Source of the DNA: Prorocentrum cordatum
Lineage: Eukaryota; Sar; Dinophyceae; Prorocentrales; Prorocentraceae
Assembly (NCBI GenBank): GCA_963575745.1
Contig: CAUYUJ010000170.1
Span: forward strand, 545,468-609,467
DNA length: 64,000 bases
Reading direction: 5' to 3'
The notes beneath the pieces are model-generated. The model did no database searches and was not told the DNA's origin. It worked only from the letters and a program-made list of their open reading frames with translations. Each line of letters begins with the position of its first letter. The first letter of the stretch is position 1. Shown one piece after another: positions 31,280 through 40,363 of this stretch. Position numbers and translations under genes: made by a program.

Positions 31280-32062
31280 TCCTGGGCCCACCTGACCGAC
31301 TCGAAGGTGTACTTGGAGGTCTTCAGTGGCTCCGGGAACTGGTCCCAGGCGCTGCGGGGGAGCATGACTTCTCGCCTGGCGCCGCGGGTCTTCGAGCTGG
31401 ACGTGGACCATGAGCCCACCCTCGGTGACCTCAGCCGGCGGCGAGCCCAGCGCGTGGTGCGCGGGTGGCTCCGTGGTGGCCTGCTGCAGGGCGTCTGGCT
31501 CGGGATGCCCTGCAGCTCGTGGTCGCGGGCACGGAATCGTCCCAACGGGCCACCAGCCCTGCGGGACGCCGCCCACGTGTTTGGCCTGCCCAACCTGTCG
31601 TCGGCTGACCCCCTCAAAGTCGAGACGGGTAACGAGTTATCGCAGTTCTCTTTCAGCTTGTTTTTGGAGTGTGCCAGGCGCGGAGTCCCCGCAGCAATCG
31701 AGAACCCTTCCACCTCGTGGGTCTGGCAGACCCGCTGGGCCCAGCATGCGGCACGCCAGCCAGGGGTTAAGACTGTGGAGTTTGATTTCTGCGCCTTCGG
31801 CACTGCTTGGAGGAAGAGAACCCGTGTGATACCTGCTCATTTCAATTTTGACTCGATCAGCTCTTGCAAGTGTACAGGGCGTGGCCTTTGTTCTTTCACG
31901 CACCGTCCGCACCGAGCTCTGGAAGGCAAGACGCCTTCCGGAGTTTTCTGGACCAAAATAGCCGAGCCATACCCGCCCAGCTTGTCCAGTGCCCTTGCCA
32001 GAGCCTATCGTGAAGCTAGATTGTCATCTACGCACCAAGCCTTGGTGCGATTGGCGGCCTAG
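31280..32062 (+). CDS. cytosine-5-methyltransferase-like domain at element 3' end
   Basis: The domain lies at the end of an open frame that starts at 30239; the part before about 31270 overlaps the recombinase in another frame and is not treated as coding. VYLEVFSGSGNW (31307-31342) fits the AdoMet-binding motif I, GMPCSSWSRARN (from about 31502) carries the Pro-Cys of motif IV, and AIENPSTSWVW (from about 31694) fits the ENP/ENV motif VI. The rest is well mixed and ends at TAG 32060. Methyltransferase domains occur in DIRS-like elements, and cytosine methyltransferases have been reported in dinoflagellate retrotransposons. Activity is not shown, and the target recognition part looks small. 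It follows the recombinase, one frame over. Confidence 0.65.
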   Translation, partial: SWAHLTDSKVYLEVFSGSGNWSQALRGSMTSRLAPRVFELDVDHEPTLGDLSRRRAQRVVRGWLRGGLLQGVWLGMPCSSWSRARNRPNGPPALRDAAHVFGLPNLSSADPLKVETGNELSQFSFSLFLECARRGVPAAIENPSTSWVWQTRWAQHAARQPGVKTVEFDFCAFGTAWRKRTRVIPAHFNFDSISSCKCTGRGLCSFTHRPHRALEGKTPSGVFWTKIAEPYPPSLSSALARAYREARLSSTHQALVRLAA

Positions 32063-32091
32063 GGCCAGTTAGATCTTCGGAGAGATGTTTC

Positions 32092-32222
32092 GAGGTCGCT
32101 GTTGTTTGTCCTGGCCTCCCGCGTCTCCTCTCGACGCGGATGGATGGTGCACTCTGGTTGGGCAACGTTTGAGAACAGACACTGTCGAGATGCTGGCCTG
32201 GAAATAGAGCGGGGTCTAGGAT
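32092..32222 (+). repeat. split direct repeat B1
   Basis: Starts GAGGTCGCTGTTG and ends GGGGTCTAGGAT; 131 bases repeated as B2 at 32358-32488 with about seven mismatches, 266 bases apart. Confidence 0.9.
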
Positions 32223-32229
32223 ATCCTAT

Positions 32230-32306
32230 GCGTTCATGTCTTTCCTTATCCCGTCACGTGTCCAGGCCGTCGATGTTAGATCGTTTCCGTGGGTTTTTGG
32301 GCTCAA
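32230..32306 (+). repeat. split direct repeat A2
   Basis: 77-base copy of A1 lying between B1 and B2. 32307-32357 is a short unique spacer. Confidence 0.85.
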
Positions 32307-32357
32307 CCCTGCCCACCCACCCTTGAGCCTTGTAAAGAGATGCTCCGTCACTCGCAG

Positions 32358-32488
32358 GAGGTCGCTGTTGGTTGTCCTGGCCTCCCGCGTTTCCTCTCGA
32401 CGCGGATGGATGGTGCACTCTGGCTGGACAACGTCTGCGAACAGACACTGTCGAGATGCTGGCCTGGAAATAGTGCGGGGTCTAGGAT
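32358..32488 (+). repeat. split direct repeat B2
   Basis: Second copy of B1; its right edge meets a GTAT tetranucleotide tract and marks the likely element end. Confidence 0.85.
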
Positions 32489-32605
32489 GTATGTATGCAT
32501 TTATGTATGTATGTATGTATGTATGTATGCATGCATGCATGCATGTATGTATGTATGTATGTATGTATGTATGTATGTATGTATGTATACATACATATGC
32601 CTCCC
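32487..32605 (+). repeat. (GTAT)n tetranucleotide tract
   Basis: GTATGTATGCATGCATG run directly right of B2. Confidence 0.9.
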
Positions 32606-32637
32606 TGGCCAAATAAGGAGGGCATATACGCCGCTCC

Positions 32638-32692
32638 CGGGCCCAGGATGGGCCAGGCTCGGGGCAGTGGATATGAAAAGACCCCCGCCGCC
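32638..32692 (-). repeat. right arm of ~55-bp inverted repeat around retroelement
   Basis: Reverse complement of 27181-27236; shares GCGGCGGG, ATCCACTGCCC and CCTGGCCCATCCTGGG. 32693-32934 is GC-rich and may be the 5' flank of the next gene. Confidence 0.65.
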
Positions 32693-32934
32693 GTGCGTTC
32701 GCGTCCTCCCAGTCTTCCTGTGGTTTGCCCACGCGGTCCGGGAGGCTCCGAGAGGGCCCCAGGCTCCCCGGGAGGCCGCCGAGACTCGTCCCCGAGGCCA
32801 GAGGCGCCCAGAACCGGCCCAGGGAGCACAGCCGTAGCCCTCTTGCTCACGTCCAGCGCTGGCTCGGGCAGCCCTCCCGCCGGATTCGAGCTCGTCGGAC
32901 CTGCCACGGGCTGCCGCCGTCGGGCACTGGCAGC

Positions 32935-35334
32935 ATGAGCGAGGAGGAGCCGAACAACGTCGCTGGCGAGGAGGAGTCGAACGACGTCAGCCGCGAGGAG
33001 GGACCCGCGGAGGTGCCGGTGGTGATGGCGACGCTAGTGCAGCCGTCGATCCCTCCAGGGGCGTCCCCGTCCGTGACCGGCCAGGGCGGGTATTGGATGG
33101 AGTTCATTGACATCGACATGTGCAGGCAGGGGGACGCGGAGATCGTCCACGATTGGATGCGCAGCACGACGATCGAGGACCTGAAGAGGACGGTCGAGGA
33201 GAAGGGCTACTCTGCCATAACCGTGAGCAACGGCCACCCCTCCTTCGGGCACGCGGCCCTGAAGAAGTTCGACTTCCAGCTCACGCACATGCACTGCAAG
33301 CCCATCTCTTCCTGCTGCAAGCACCCGTGCAAGATCTACATCTACACCTCCAGCTCTGCGCCCGGCTCCGGCGGGCGTGCCCCTGCCCTGGAGGCCGGGG
33401 AGCCGAGCATCGACGGAGATTATTTCTCCTTCAAGACGGGCGGGGACCCCGCCGCCGTCGTGGACCGGTTCCGGGCGCAAAGGAGTGGCAACAGGGTCAC
33501 CTACTACCGGAACCAGCGGCATCCGGGCCATGGCGCGCAGCCAGGGTCCATCGCCTGCGAGAGCTACACCATATCAGGAGACGTGCTCACGGGCCCCGTG
33601 TCGGCCACCGTCCAGGCCAACGGGGACATCGTGTACAGCCACGGGTACACCTCCAGGAGGCTACGGGTGCTGCCACACGGGGACGCAGTGTACAGTTCCG
33701 AAGGCTCGGGGCCGTCCGTGACGGGCAGGGGCGGACGATGGATGGCGTACACCGACATCGACATGTGCGGGCAGGGAGACACCGAGATCATCCCTGATTG
33801 GCGGTCGCACACTACGCTCGAAGACTTGAAGAGGACCGTGGAGTTGAAGGGTTACTCGGCCATCACGGTCAGCAATGGACACCCCAGTTTCGGGCATGCA
33901 GCCCTCAAGAAGTTCCCCTACCAGCTCACGACAGAGCATTGCAAGCCGATATCGACTTGCTGCAGGCACCCGTGCAAGATCTACATCTATGATTCTACGG
34001 GCGCGTCGCCATTGAAAGACGATGTGTGCATCGGGAGTGCAGCGGGTGCTTGTGACCCTGGCACGGACTACGTCTCGTTCAAGACAGGCGGAGACCCCGG
34101 CAGCATCGTGGACCGCTTCCGGGCAGTCAGGGCTGGCGACACTTTGACATTCTACCGGAACCAGCCCAGCCCAGGGCCCTGCGCGCAGCCGGGTACCATT
34201 GCATGTGAGAGCTACACCATACGGGGCGATCGCCTCAGTGGGGCGGTGTCGGCCACCGTTCAGCCTAATGGAGACATTACGTGGAGCCATGGGTACACCT
34301 CCAGGCCCAGGGCGAGCACCGAGGCTGCCTTGCGGCATGGGGCGACAGCGTCGGTGACAGGCAGGAGTGGGTATTGGATGGAATTCCAAGACATCGATAT
34401 GTGCAGACAAGGGGACGTGTCTATCATTCAAAATTGGCGCTCTGTCACCTCGATCGAGGCGATGAAGAGGACCGTGGAGGAGAACGGATATTCCGCCATC
34501 ACTGTAAGCAACGGCAACCCTAGCTTTTTGCATGCGGCCATCAAAAAATTTGATTTCCAGCTGAAGCCAGAGTACTGCAAGCCCATCTCTTCCTGCTGCA
34601 GGCACCCGTGCAAGATTTACATCTACTTTCCTACGCCAGGTAGAGGGGTCAGTGCCCCAGTCGAGCGAGACGAGATACACATCGACGGAGATTATTTCTC
34701 CTTCAAGACGGGCGGGGACCCCGCCGCCGTCGTGGACCGGTTCCGGGCGAAGAGGAGTGGCAACAGGGTCACCTACTACCGGAACCAGCGGCATCCGGGC
34801 CATGGCGCGCAGCCAGGGTCCATCGCCTGCGAGAGCTACACCATATCAGGAGACGTGCTCACGGGCCCCGTGTCGGCCACCGTCCAGGCCAACGGGGACA
34901 TCGTGTACAGCCACGGGTACACCTCCAGGCGCATCCACGGAGGCGGGGGCTTGGCAGCAGACGACATCGCCGTGGTGGTCGGGACGCCCGTGCCAGTTCC
35001 GATGCAGGACAACGTCATCCTGGAGCCGCTCCCTCCAGGCATCATCTCGGCCGAGGACATGGCTGGCTGCTGGACCTGCGCCTGCATCCCCCTCGGCTGC
35101 GCCTGCTTCGAGAAGAGAGCCGTGGGGCATGACAGGCTCGTGCACAAGGGTCTCGCTTTCTGCTGCTTCGTGCTGCCCTGCCACTTCGTGGAGCCCAGGG
35201 TTCGCGTCCCTGGCACCAACGGCTTCTACAAGGAGGACGAGGGCCCGTCCTCCCGCAATATCGACACATACCACTCGTCGGGGTGTGTCTGTAACGGCCT
35301 CGCCTGCTCCATGAAGCTCTGCCCGCTCTGCTGA
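32935..35334 (+). CDS. three-repeat cysteine-containing protein of unknown function
   Basis: 799 residues, intronless, complete. I chose the ATG at 32935 (MSEEEPNNVAGEEE) because the 70 upstream in-frame residues are Arg/Pro-rich and not conserved in style. Module A (46-137, 261-352 and 473-565) has W-x-x-x-x-D-I-D-M-C, GYSAITVSNG, and a C...CC...C cluster (HCKPIS-CC-HPC) ending KIYIY. Module B (159-241, 378-459 and 583-665) has D-Y-x-SFKTGGDP, VDRFRA, ACESYTI and GDI...SHGYTSR. The DNA period is about 640 bases. The C-terminus (about 705-799) is Cys-rich (GCWTCACIPLGCAC, then AFCCFVLPC and GCVCNGLACSMKLC). No signal peptide or clear membrane span. The family is not recognised; similar Cys-rich proteins appear in dinoflagellates. 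Lipid, sugar or metal binding would be guesses. Confidence 0.75.
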   Translation: MSEEEPNNVAGEEESNDVSREEGPAEVPVVMATLVQPSIPPGASPSVTGQGGYWMEFIDIDMCRQGDAEIVHDWMRSTTIEDLKRTVEEKGYSAITVSNGHPSFGHAALKKFDFQLTHMHCKPISSCCKHPCKIYIYTSSSAPGSGGRAPALEAGEPSIDGDYFSFKTGGDPAAVVDRFRAQRSGNRVTYYRNQRHPGHGAQPGSIACESYTISGDVLTGPVSATVQANGDIVYSHGYTSRRLRVLPHGDAVYSSEGSGPSVTGRGGRWMAYTDIDMCGQGDTEIIPDWRSHTTLEDLKRTVELKGYSAITVSNGHPSFGHAALKKFPYQLTTEHCKPISTCCRHPCKIYIYDSTGASPLKDDVCIGSAAGACDPGTDYVSFKTGGDPGSIVDRFRAVRAGDTLTFYRNQPSPGPCAQPGTIACESYTIRGDRLSGAVSATVQPNGDITWSHGYTSRPRASTEAALRHGATASVTGRSGYWMEFQDIDMCRQGDVSIIQNWRSVTSIEAMKRTVEENGYSAITVSNGNPSFLHAAIKKFDFQLKPEYCKPISSCCRHPCKIYIYFPTPGRGVSAPVERDEIHIDGDYFSFKTGGDPAAVVDRFRAKRSGNRVTYYRNQRHPGHGAQPGSIACESYTISGDVLTGPVSATVQANGDIVYSHGYTSRRIHGGGGLAADDIAVVVGTPVPVPMQDNVILEPLPPGIISAEDMAGCWTCACIPLGCACFEKRAVGHDRLVHKGLAFCCFVLPCHFVEPRVRVPGTNGFYKEDEGPSSRNIDTYHSSGCVCNGLACSMKLCPLC
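33070..34929 (+). repeat. ~640-bp coding direct repeat, three units
   Basis: Unit starts at 33070, 33715 and 34351. The B part of unit 1 (33409-33657) and of unit 3 (34681-34929) match at 247 of 249 bases, while unit 2 is clearly diverged. Confidence 0.9.
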
Positions 35335-35949
35335 ATGAGACATTGGCGAGATGTTGGATGCAGAGGATGGGTCATGCTGACGAACTGTGACAGCATGATG
35401 ACCCCCCCTCCCCCCGCAAGCAGACTCTTCCCTTACCGTTTTGCTGTTGTCTTCGCCTCCCTCGGCTCCTCCTCCTCCTCCTCCTCCTCCTCCTCCTCGT
35501 CCTCCTCTTCTTCCTAGGTGTTGCAACCGCCGAGATTTGGTGGGTCATTAATGACACCCGCACCGTCTTTCAGAGGAGGAAGAGGTACCCATACCGCTAC
35601 CCTTCCCTCGTTTCTGCCTATTTGGGCCCCCTGGGAGGCCCTCGTCGCCAAGGCTGGGTTCGCCTCGAAACTCTGGTCAGAACGCACCCGGGAGAGGGCC
35701 AGGGAGTAGCGGCACAGGTACCTTTTGGTTTCCCCAGTCTGCCGAGCTGCGCGTGTTGGTCATTCGCCTCCTGTGCCAAAGCCCGTCGCGTCTTGAACGT
35801 CACACGCTGGTCGGGTCATCCGACTGGCGTGACTTTGATGTCTCTGTTCTCCGGGCCATTGTCTGCGGAGGCACACGGAGGCCTCGGGGAAGGAGGAGGA
35901 CGGCGACGCGGACGAGGACACACAGGCAGACAGGAACCGTGCCCTATAG
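35335..35949. other. downstream spacer with short TCC run
   Basis: Contains a TCC run (35470-35512). Otherwise it is mixed DNA that could be the 3' untranslated region of the upstream gene or an unassigned remnant. No convincing frame. Confidence 0.5.
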
Positions 35950-36400
35950 ACATCATTTTTTTTTCTCTTTTTTTTTTTTATTTTTTGTTATTTTATTAAA
36001 TTATTTTTTAATTTTTTACTTAAACTTATCTAATTTTTTTACTCGTATTTATTTATGCTTTTCTTCTATGTGTTACATTTTTTGTGCTCTTATTTTACTA
36101 GATTATATCTGTTATTTTTTCCTTTGTCCTTTAGATTTCTGTTTTTAGTTATTTTATTATAGACGTTTTTTTATTTAGTATTTAGATTCGTTTGTTTTTG
36201 TTCTTTGTTTTCTTTAGATTTTTTTGATACTTATACTTAGTTTTCTTTCTTCTTATCAAGTCTTGCTTTTTTTAAAAATGTGTATCTTTTATACTCTTTT
36301 TATTATGCTTTTGAGATAGATTTTATTTTTTGTCTAGGTAGAACTTTTTTTACTTTTAATTTGTTTTTTCTATCTTATTCTTTTTTTTGGTAGATAGATA
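35950..36400. repeat. T/A-rich island
   Basis: About 450 bases of T-rich DNA (TTTTATTTTTTG-like words) within GC-rich surroundings, with no gene. Confidence 0.8.
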
Positions 36401-36984
36401 ACTGCACATTGGTTGAAGATCGCGTGCGTGAGTGTATGTACAACAGCACGTTGGCGTCGACAGCCCGAGGAGCAAGGTACAGCCAGCGTCGCCGGCTCCA
36501 TGGGCAGGGATTGCTTAAACATCTGCGCACACATGCCCGACCCCGCCAGAAGGCCCACTTGGTGGAAGACCCGGGAGAGCAACGGCAGCAGGAGGATATG
36601 GATAGGGACGAGGACAGGAGGTGGAGAGGAAACGAGGGCCCGCGTTCGCGGCACGCGTCGTCGGCCGCCGTGGTGCTGCCTCCCGCCGCGCGTGTGCGCG
36701 CGCGCCAGCCCCGCGCGCCTCCCCGCTTCGGGCTCCGAGGGGGTGCCCCCTCTTCTTGTGGTGAGCTGCACGGGCGTTTCAAGACTGTCTTCTCCCGCTA
36801 TCGTCGTTGCTCGTGGGCCCCGCTCGCTCCTCGCCCTTCCTCGTCCTCTCCCTCCCCGCTCCTCCCTCCCCGCCCCCCTCGGCAAGCGAGCCCCGAGTGC
36901 GTGCGGCGGCACAAGTCCGCCGTGCTCGCCCCGCAGCCCGTCGCCGGGGCACCTTCCTGCCCTGGCCTCGAGCAGCGACGCTCC
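36401..36984. other. GC-rich spacer without recognisable gene
   Basis: Long open frames exist on both strands but have repeat-like Arg/Pro/Ser composition and no motif. Confidence 0.45.
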
Positions 36985-37090
36985 TAGGAGGAGGAGGAGG
37001 AGGAGGGGGAGGAGGAGGAGGAGGAGGAGGAGGAGGAGGAGGAAAAGGAGGAGGAGGAGGAGGAGGAGGGTGAGGGTGAGGGTGAGGGTC
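36985..37090 (+). repeat. (GGA)n tract ending in (GGTGAG)n
   Basis: GGA run followed by four GGTGAG units. Confidence 0.9.
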
Positions 37091-37385
37091 AAGCTAGCCA
37101 GCTCGAGCGAGTCAAGCATGGCATGCCCATTCCCACCCGCCCTCCCACAACATAAGAAACAGTGATGGCACAACTGGGGGCTGCGCGGGCATTTAAGTGC
37201 GAGTGGAGGATACCCCAGGACACCGCATTGACGTCCTCGCGGGATGTGCGCCGCGTCCCACTCCCGCCACACATTTCGCATCGTCGACGACAAGACTGGC
37301 CATGTTGAAAGGAACAACGGGCACGTTCCGCTCTCCCACAACATAAAAAAAAAACAATGCTGGCGCAACTGGGTGCTGGCGCGTA

Positions 37386-37388
37386 GTG

Positions 37389-37421
<33 letters not shown>

Positions 37422-37689
37422 TAGTAGTATAGGTAGCATAAGTATTAGTAGTATGTAGTAGTAGTAAAGCCGTAGTAGGTAGTAGTATCGTAGTAGTAAT
37501 CGTAGTAGTAGTAGTAGGTAGTAGCCGTAGTCAGTAGTATTCGTATAGTAGTAGTAGAGTAGATCGTAAGCTAGTCGTTAGTCCGTAGGTCTAGTAGTAG
37601 TAGTAGTAGTAGTAGTAAATAGTAATAGAAAGAGTAATAGTAATATAATATGTAATAAGTATTGTAATAGTAGTAGTAATATAGGAGTA

Positions 37690-37721
<32 letters not shown>

Positions 37722-37802
37722 CCGTAGTAATTAGTATAGTAGTAGCTACAGTAGTAGTTAAAAATTTACGATTATCTGTAATAAGATTACTAAACATGTT
37801 AT

Positions 37803-37861
<59 letters not shown>

Positions 37862-38340
37862 ATTGTAGTAGTAGTAGTTGTTGTTGTAGAAGTAGTAGCA
37901 GTAGTAGTAGTTGTTGTTGTTGTAGTAGTAGTACTAGTACTTGTAGTAGCCGTACTAGTAGTGGTTGTTCTAGTGGTAGTGGTAGTAATATTATTATTAT
38001 TAATAGTAGTAGTAGTAGCAGTAGTAGTAGTAGTAGTAGTAGTAAGAGTAAGAGTAGTAGTAGTCGTAGTAGTAGTGGTAGTGTACAGTGGATATACGAA
38101 TAGGTAGTAGTATTAGTAGTACGATTAAAAATACGAGTCGTATAAGCAGAAGTACTACAGGTAGTACAAGTACTCGTACGAGTAGTAGTACAGAGTAGTA
38201 GCACTATGGAAGTAGAAGTGCTAGTAATACTTGTACGACTGCTAGACTAGTAGCAATGCCTTTGGTACTACAATTTGCAAAACAAGTAGTAGCAGCAGGA
38301 GTAGTAGTAGTAGTAGTAGTAGTAGTCGTACCAATGGCAC
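37386..38340 (+). repeat. (AGT)n trinucleotide array, about 0.95 kb
   Basis: Long AGT/GTA array with interruptions. It gives false Val-only or Leu-only frames. Confidence 0.95.
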
Positions 38341-38709
38341 TAGTAACGCTAGTCAGGATGGGAGTGTCCGCAGCCCGCATGGACGTCCGCGTGCGATGTG
38401 CGCCGCGTCCCATTCCTGCCACGTATTTCGCACCGTCGGCGACAAGGCAGGCCATGCTGAGAGGAAAAAAAGAAGACTTGATATTGATTTTTTATAGTCA
38501 GGGTGGGCGGGCCCAGATTGACTGCCGCGCGCGATGCGCGCCGCGTCCCATTCCTGCCACGTTTTTCGCATCGCCGACGACAAGAAAGACGATGTTGAGA
38601 AGAAAACCGGCGACTTCGTATTGATTTTTTAGAGTCCGGATGGGAGGTCCCGGATTGGGCCGCTATCGGCCGAATGCGAGGTAGGTGGGGGTATATAATA
38701 ATAAGGAAC

Positions 38710-39270
38710 AAGGATGTGGGTGAGGGTGCGTGTGTGTGTGTGAGTGTGTGGGTGTGTGGTCGTGTGGGCGTGTGGGCGTGTGGGTGTGAGGGTGTGTGTG
38801 TGTGGGTGTGTGTGGATGTGTTGTGTGCGTGTGGGTGTGTTAGTGTGTGTGTGGGTGTGTGTGAGTGTGGGGTCTGTGGGGGTGTGGGGTTTGGAGGTTA
38901 TGGAAGGTTGTGGGGGTGTGGGGGTTGAGGTGTGGGGGTTGTGTTGGGCGTGGGGGGCGCTAGCGCGCGCGCGCGCTCGCGCGGGCGCGCGCGGGGGGCC
39001 TCCGCGGGGGTGTGGGTGTGGATGTGGAAGCGGGTGTGAGTGTGTGTGTGCTCGGGTGTTGTGGTGTGTGCGGTGTGGGGGTATGTTGTTGGTGGGTGTG
39101 GGTGGGTGGGGTGTTGATGGTGGTGGGTTGGTGGGTTGTGGGTGTAGTGCCTCGCGCGCGCGCTCGGGCTCTCTGGGTGGGTGGGTGGGTGGGGGAGGGT
39201 GGGTGTGTGGGGGGGAATGGGGGTGGGTGCGGGTGGATGGGGGGTGGATGGGGGTGGGGGTGGTGGGGAT
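38710..39270 (+). repeat. GT/GGGT-rich array
   Basis: GTGTGTGGGTG words throughout, with a GCGC-rich break at 38965-39005. Confidence 0.9.
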
Positions 39271-39297
39271 GTGTCTGTTGTTCATGCGCTGCCATGC

Positions 39298-39528
39298 TTA
39301 CTGCTCTCCTGCTATTGCGGTGAGATACTCGATGCACGTCTGAAGGCTGACCAGCTTTGGATTACTCGGTTCTCCTCGCAAGGGCATTCCCTGAACCTCC
39401 CTCAACGTTGTCTCCAAGGTTGTGGCAACACGTTTGACGAGGCGGTTGCTTTCTGAGTCAGAAGATCGTTTGCATGCGTATGGTGTTATGGTCGTGTCGC
39501 CACGACGGTACTCTTTTTCTTGAGCCAT
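39298..39528 (-). CDS. possible small protein, 76 residues, unknown
   Basis: This minus-strand frame starts at ATG 39528 (MAQEKEYRRGDTTITPYACK) and ends at 39298. Its composition is balanced, unlike the repeat-driven frames nearby: charged N-terminal part, then NRLVKRVATTLETTLREVQG, likely helical. No family is recognised. A plus-strand frame at 39474-39881 overlaps it and also looks fair, so the strand is uncertain. The start overlaps TGGCTCAAG, which equals the last nine bases of the dinoflagellate spliced leader; this may be chance. Confidence 0.25.
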   Translation of the reverse strand: MAQEKEYRRGDTTITPYACKRSSDSESNRLVKRVATTLETTLREVQGMPLRGEPSNPKLVSLQTCIEYLTAIAGEQ

Positions 39529-40263
39529 CACGTTTACAGTTCGTGCTACAGTTCAGTTTGCTTCAGGCCTTCGTGTCGCCACGACGCCTGCTCTGGAAAA
39601 TGTTTTGCGCGCTGGAGCGATTTGTAACTGCACGCATTTACGCCCCAGCTCGGAGGAAAGCTGGGGGGGAAAAAAAACGCGACAGAGTATCACGGCCAGA
39701 ATGTGGGAACCGTTTTCCGGTCACCAGGCCCCTTTGGGCCCCGCCGCAAGACGATGCAATCCAACACACCAGAAGCAAACCAATCGGCGTTAAAATTGTT
39801 AAACGCTCGTGGGGGCCATCCTTGGGCCCCGGGCACGAAATTTGTCACGAAACCTCCCCGAACCTGTCATTGGAAGGCTAGGGAGTTCAATTATCCACAG
39901 GTGGGTGGGGGTGGGTGCGGGGGGGATGGGGGTGGGTGGGTGGGTGGTTGAAGGTGGGTGGGGGTCGTGGCCTTCGAAGAGCGGGGGCTCGTCGACCCGC
40001 CCACAACATAAGAAGCAAGTGCGTCGCGTCCGACGCCTGTCGCTCATCTTATATCGTGGGCGGCTGGACGTTCAGCGCGCGGCATGAACTGCGTCCTATT
40101 CCTGCCGCGTATTGAGCAACGCCGACGAGAAACAAGACCGCGCGCGATGTACGCCGCGCCCCGCTCCGACCTCTCATGTTGCATCGTCGGCGACCACATG
40201 TCCAGCGCGCAAAGTGCGCCGCGTTTCATTCGAGCCACGCGTGTTGTACCGCCAATCGTTTCG
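39529..40263. other. spacer before assembly gap
   Basis: Includes a GGGT-rich run (39900-39960) and the last three copies of the ~75-bp repeat. No gene I can support. Confidence 0.5.
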
Positions 40264-40363
40264 NNNNNNNNNNNNNNNNNNNNNNNNNNNNNNNNNNNNN
40301 NNNNNNNNNNNNNNNNNNNNNNNNNNNNNNNNNNNNNNNNNNNNNNNNNNNNNNNNNNNNNNN
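40264..40363. other. assembly gap, 100 N
   Basis: Exactly 100 N, a usual placeholder for a gap of unknown size. The second copy of the large block starts at the next base. Confidence 0.98.

Larger units (their letters stand above)
27389..32488 (+). mobile_element. tyrosine-recombinase retrotransposon with split direct repeats (Ngaro/PAT-like layout), decayed
   Basis: The ends show the order A1 (27389-27465), coding region, B1 (32092-32222), A2 (32230-32306), B2 (32358-32488). A1/A2 match at 73 of 77 positions and B1/B2 at about 124 of 131. Known family feature: split direct repeats of this order define Ngaro/PAT-type elements, which encode RT, RNase H and a tyrosine recombinase and make no target-site duplication. 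Seen inside, in order: a Cys/Pro-rich ORF with a membrane segment, RT remnant with a YVDN box, RNase H remnant, recombinase with HPLR and Tyr, and a methyltransferase-like domain. Stops and frame changes show that this copy cannot be autonomous. A left-end second copy starts at 61748. Confidence 0.8.
37243..40255 (+). repeat. dispersed ~75-bp repeat family, six copies
   Basis: Copies near 37243, 38395, 38533, 40075, 40146 and 40210 share GATGTGCGCCGCGTCCCA, CCTGCCACG, TTCGCA and CGACGACAAG or variants. A partner word CCCACAACATAAGAA occurs at about 37144, 37335 and 39999. No gene. Confidence 0.7.
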
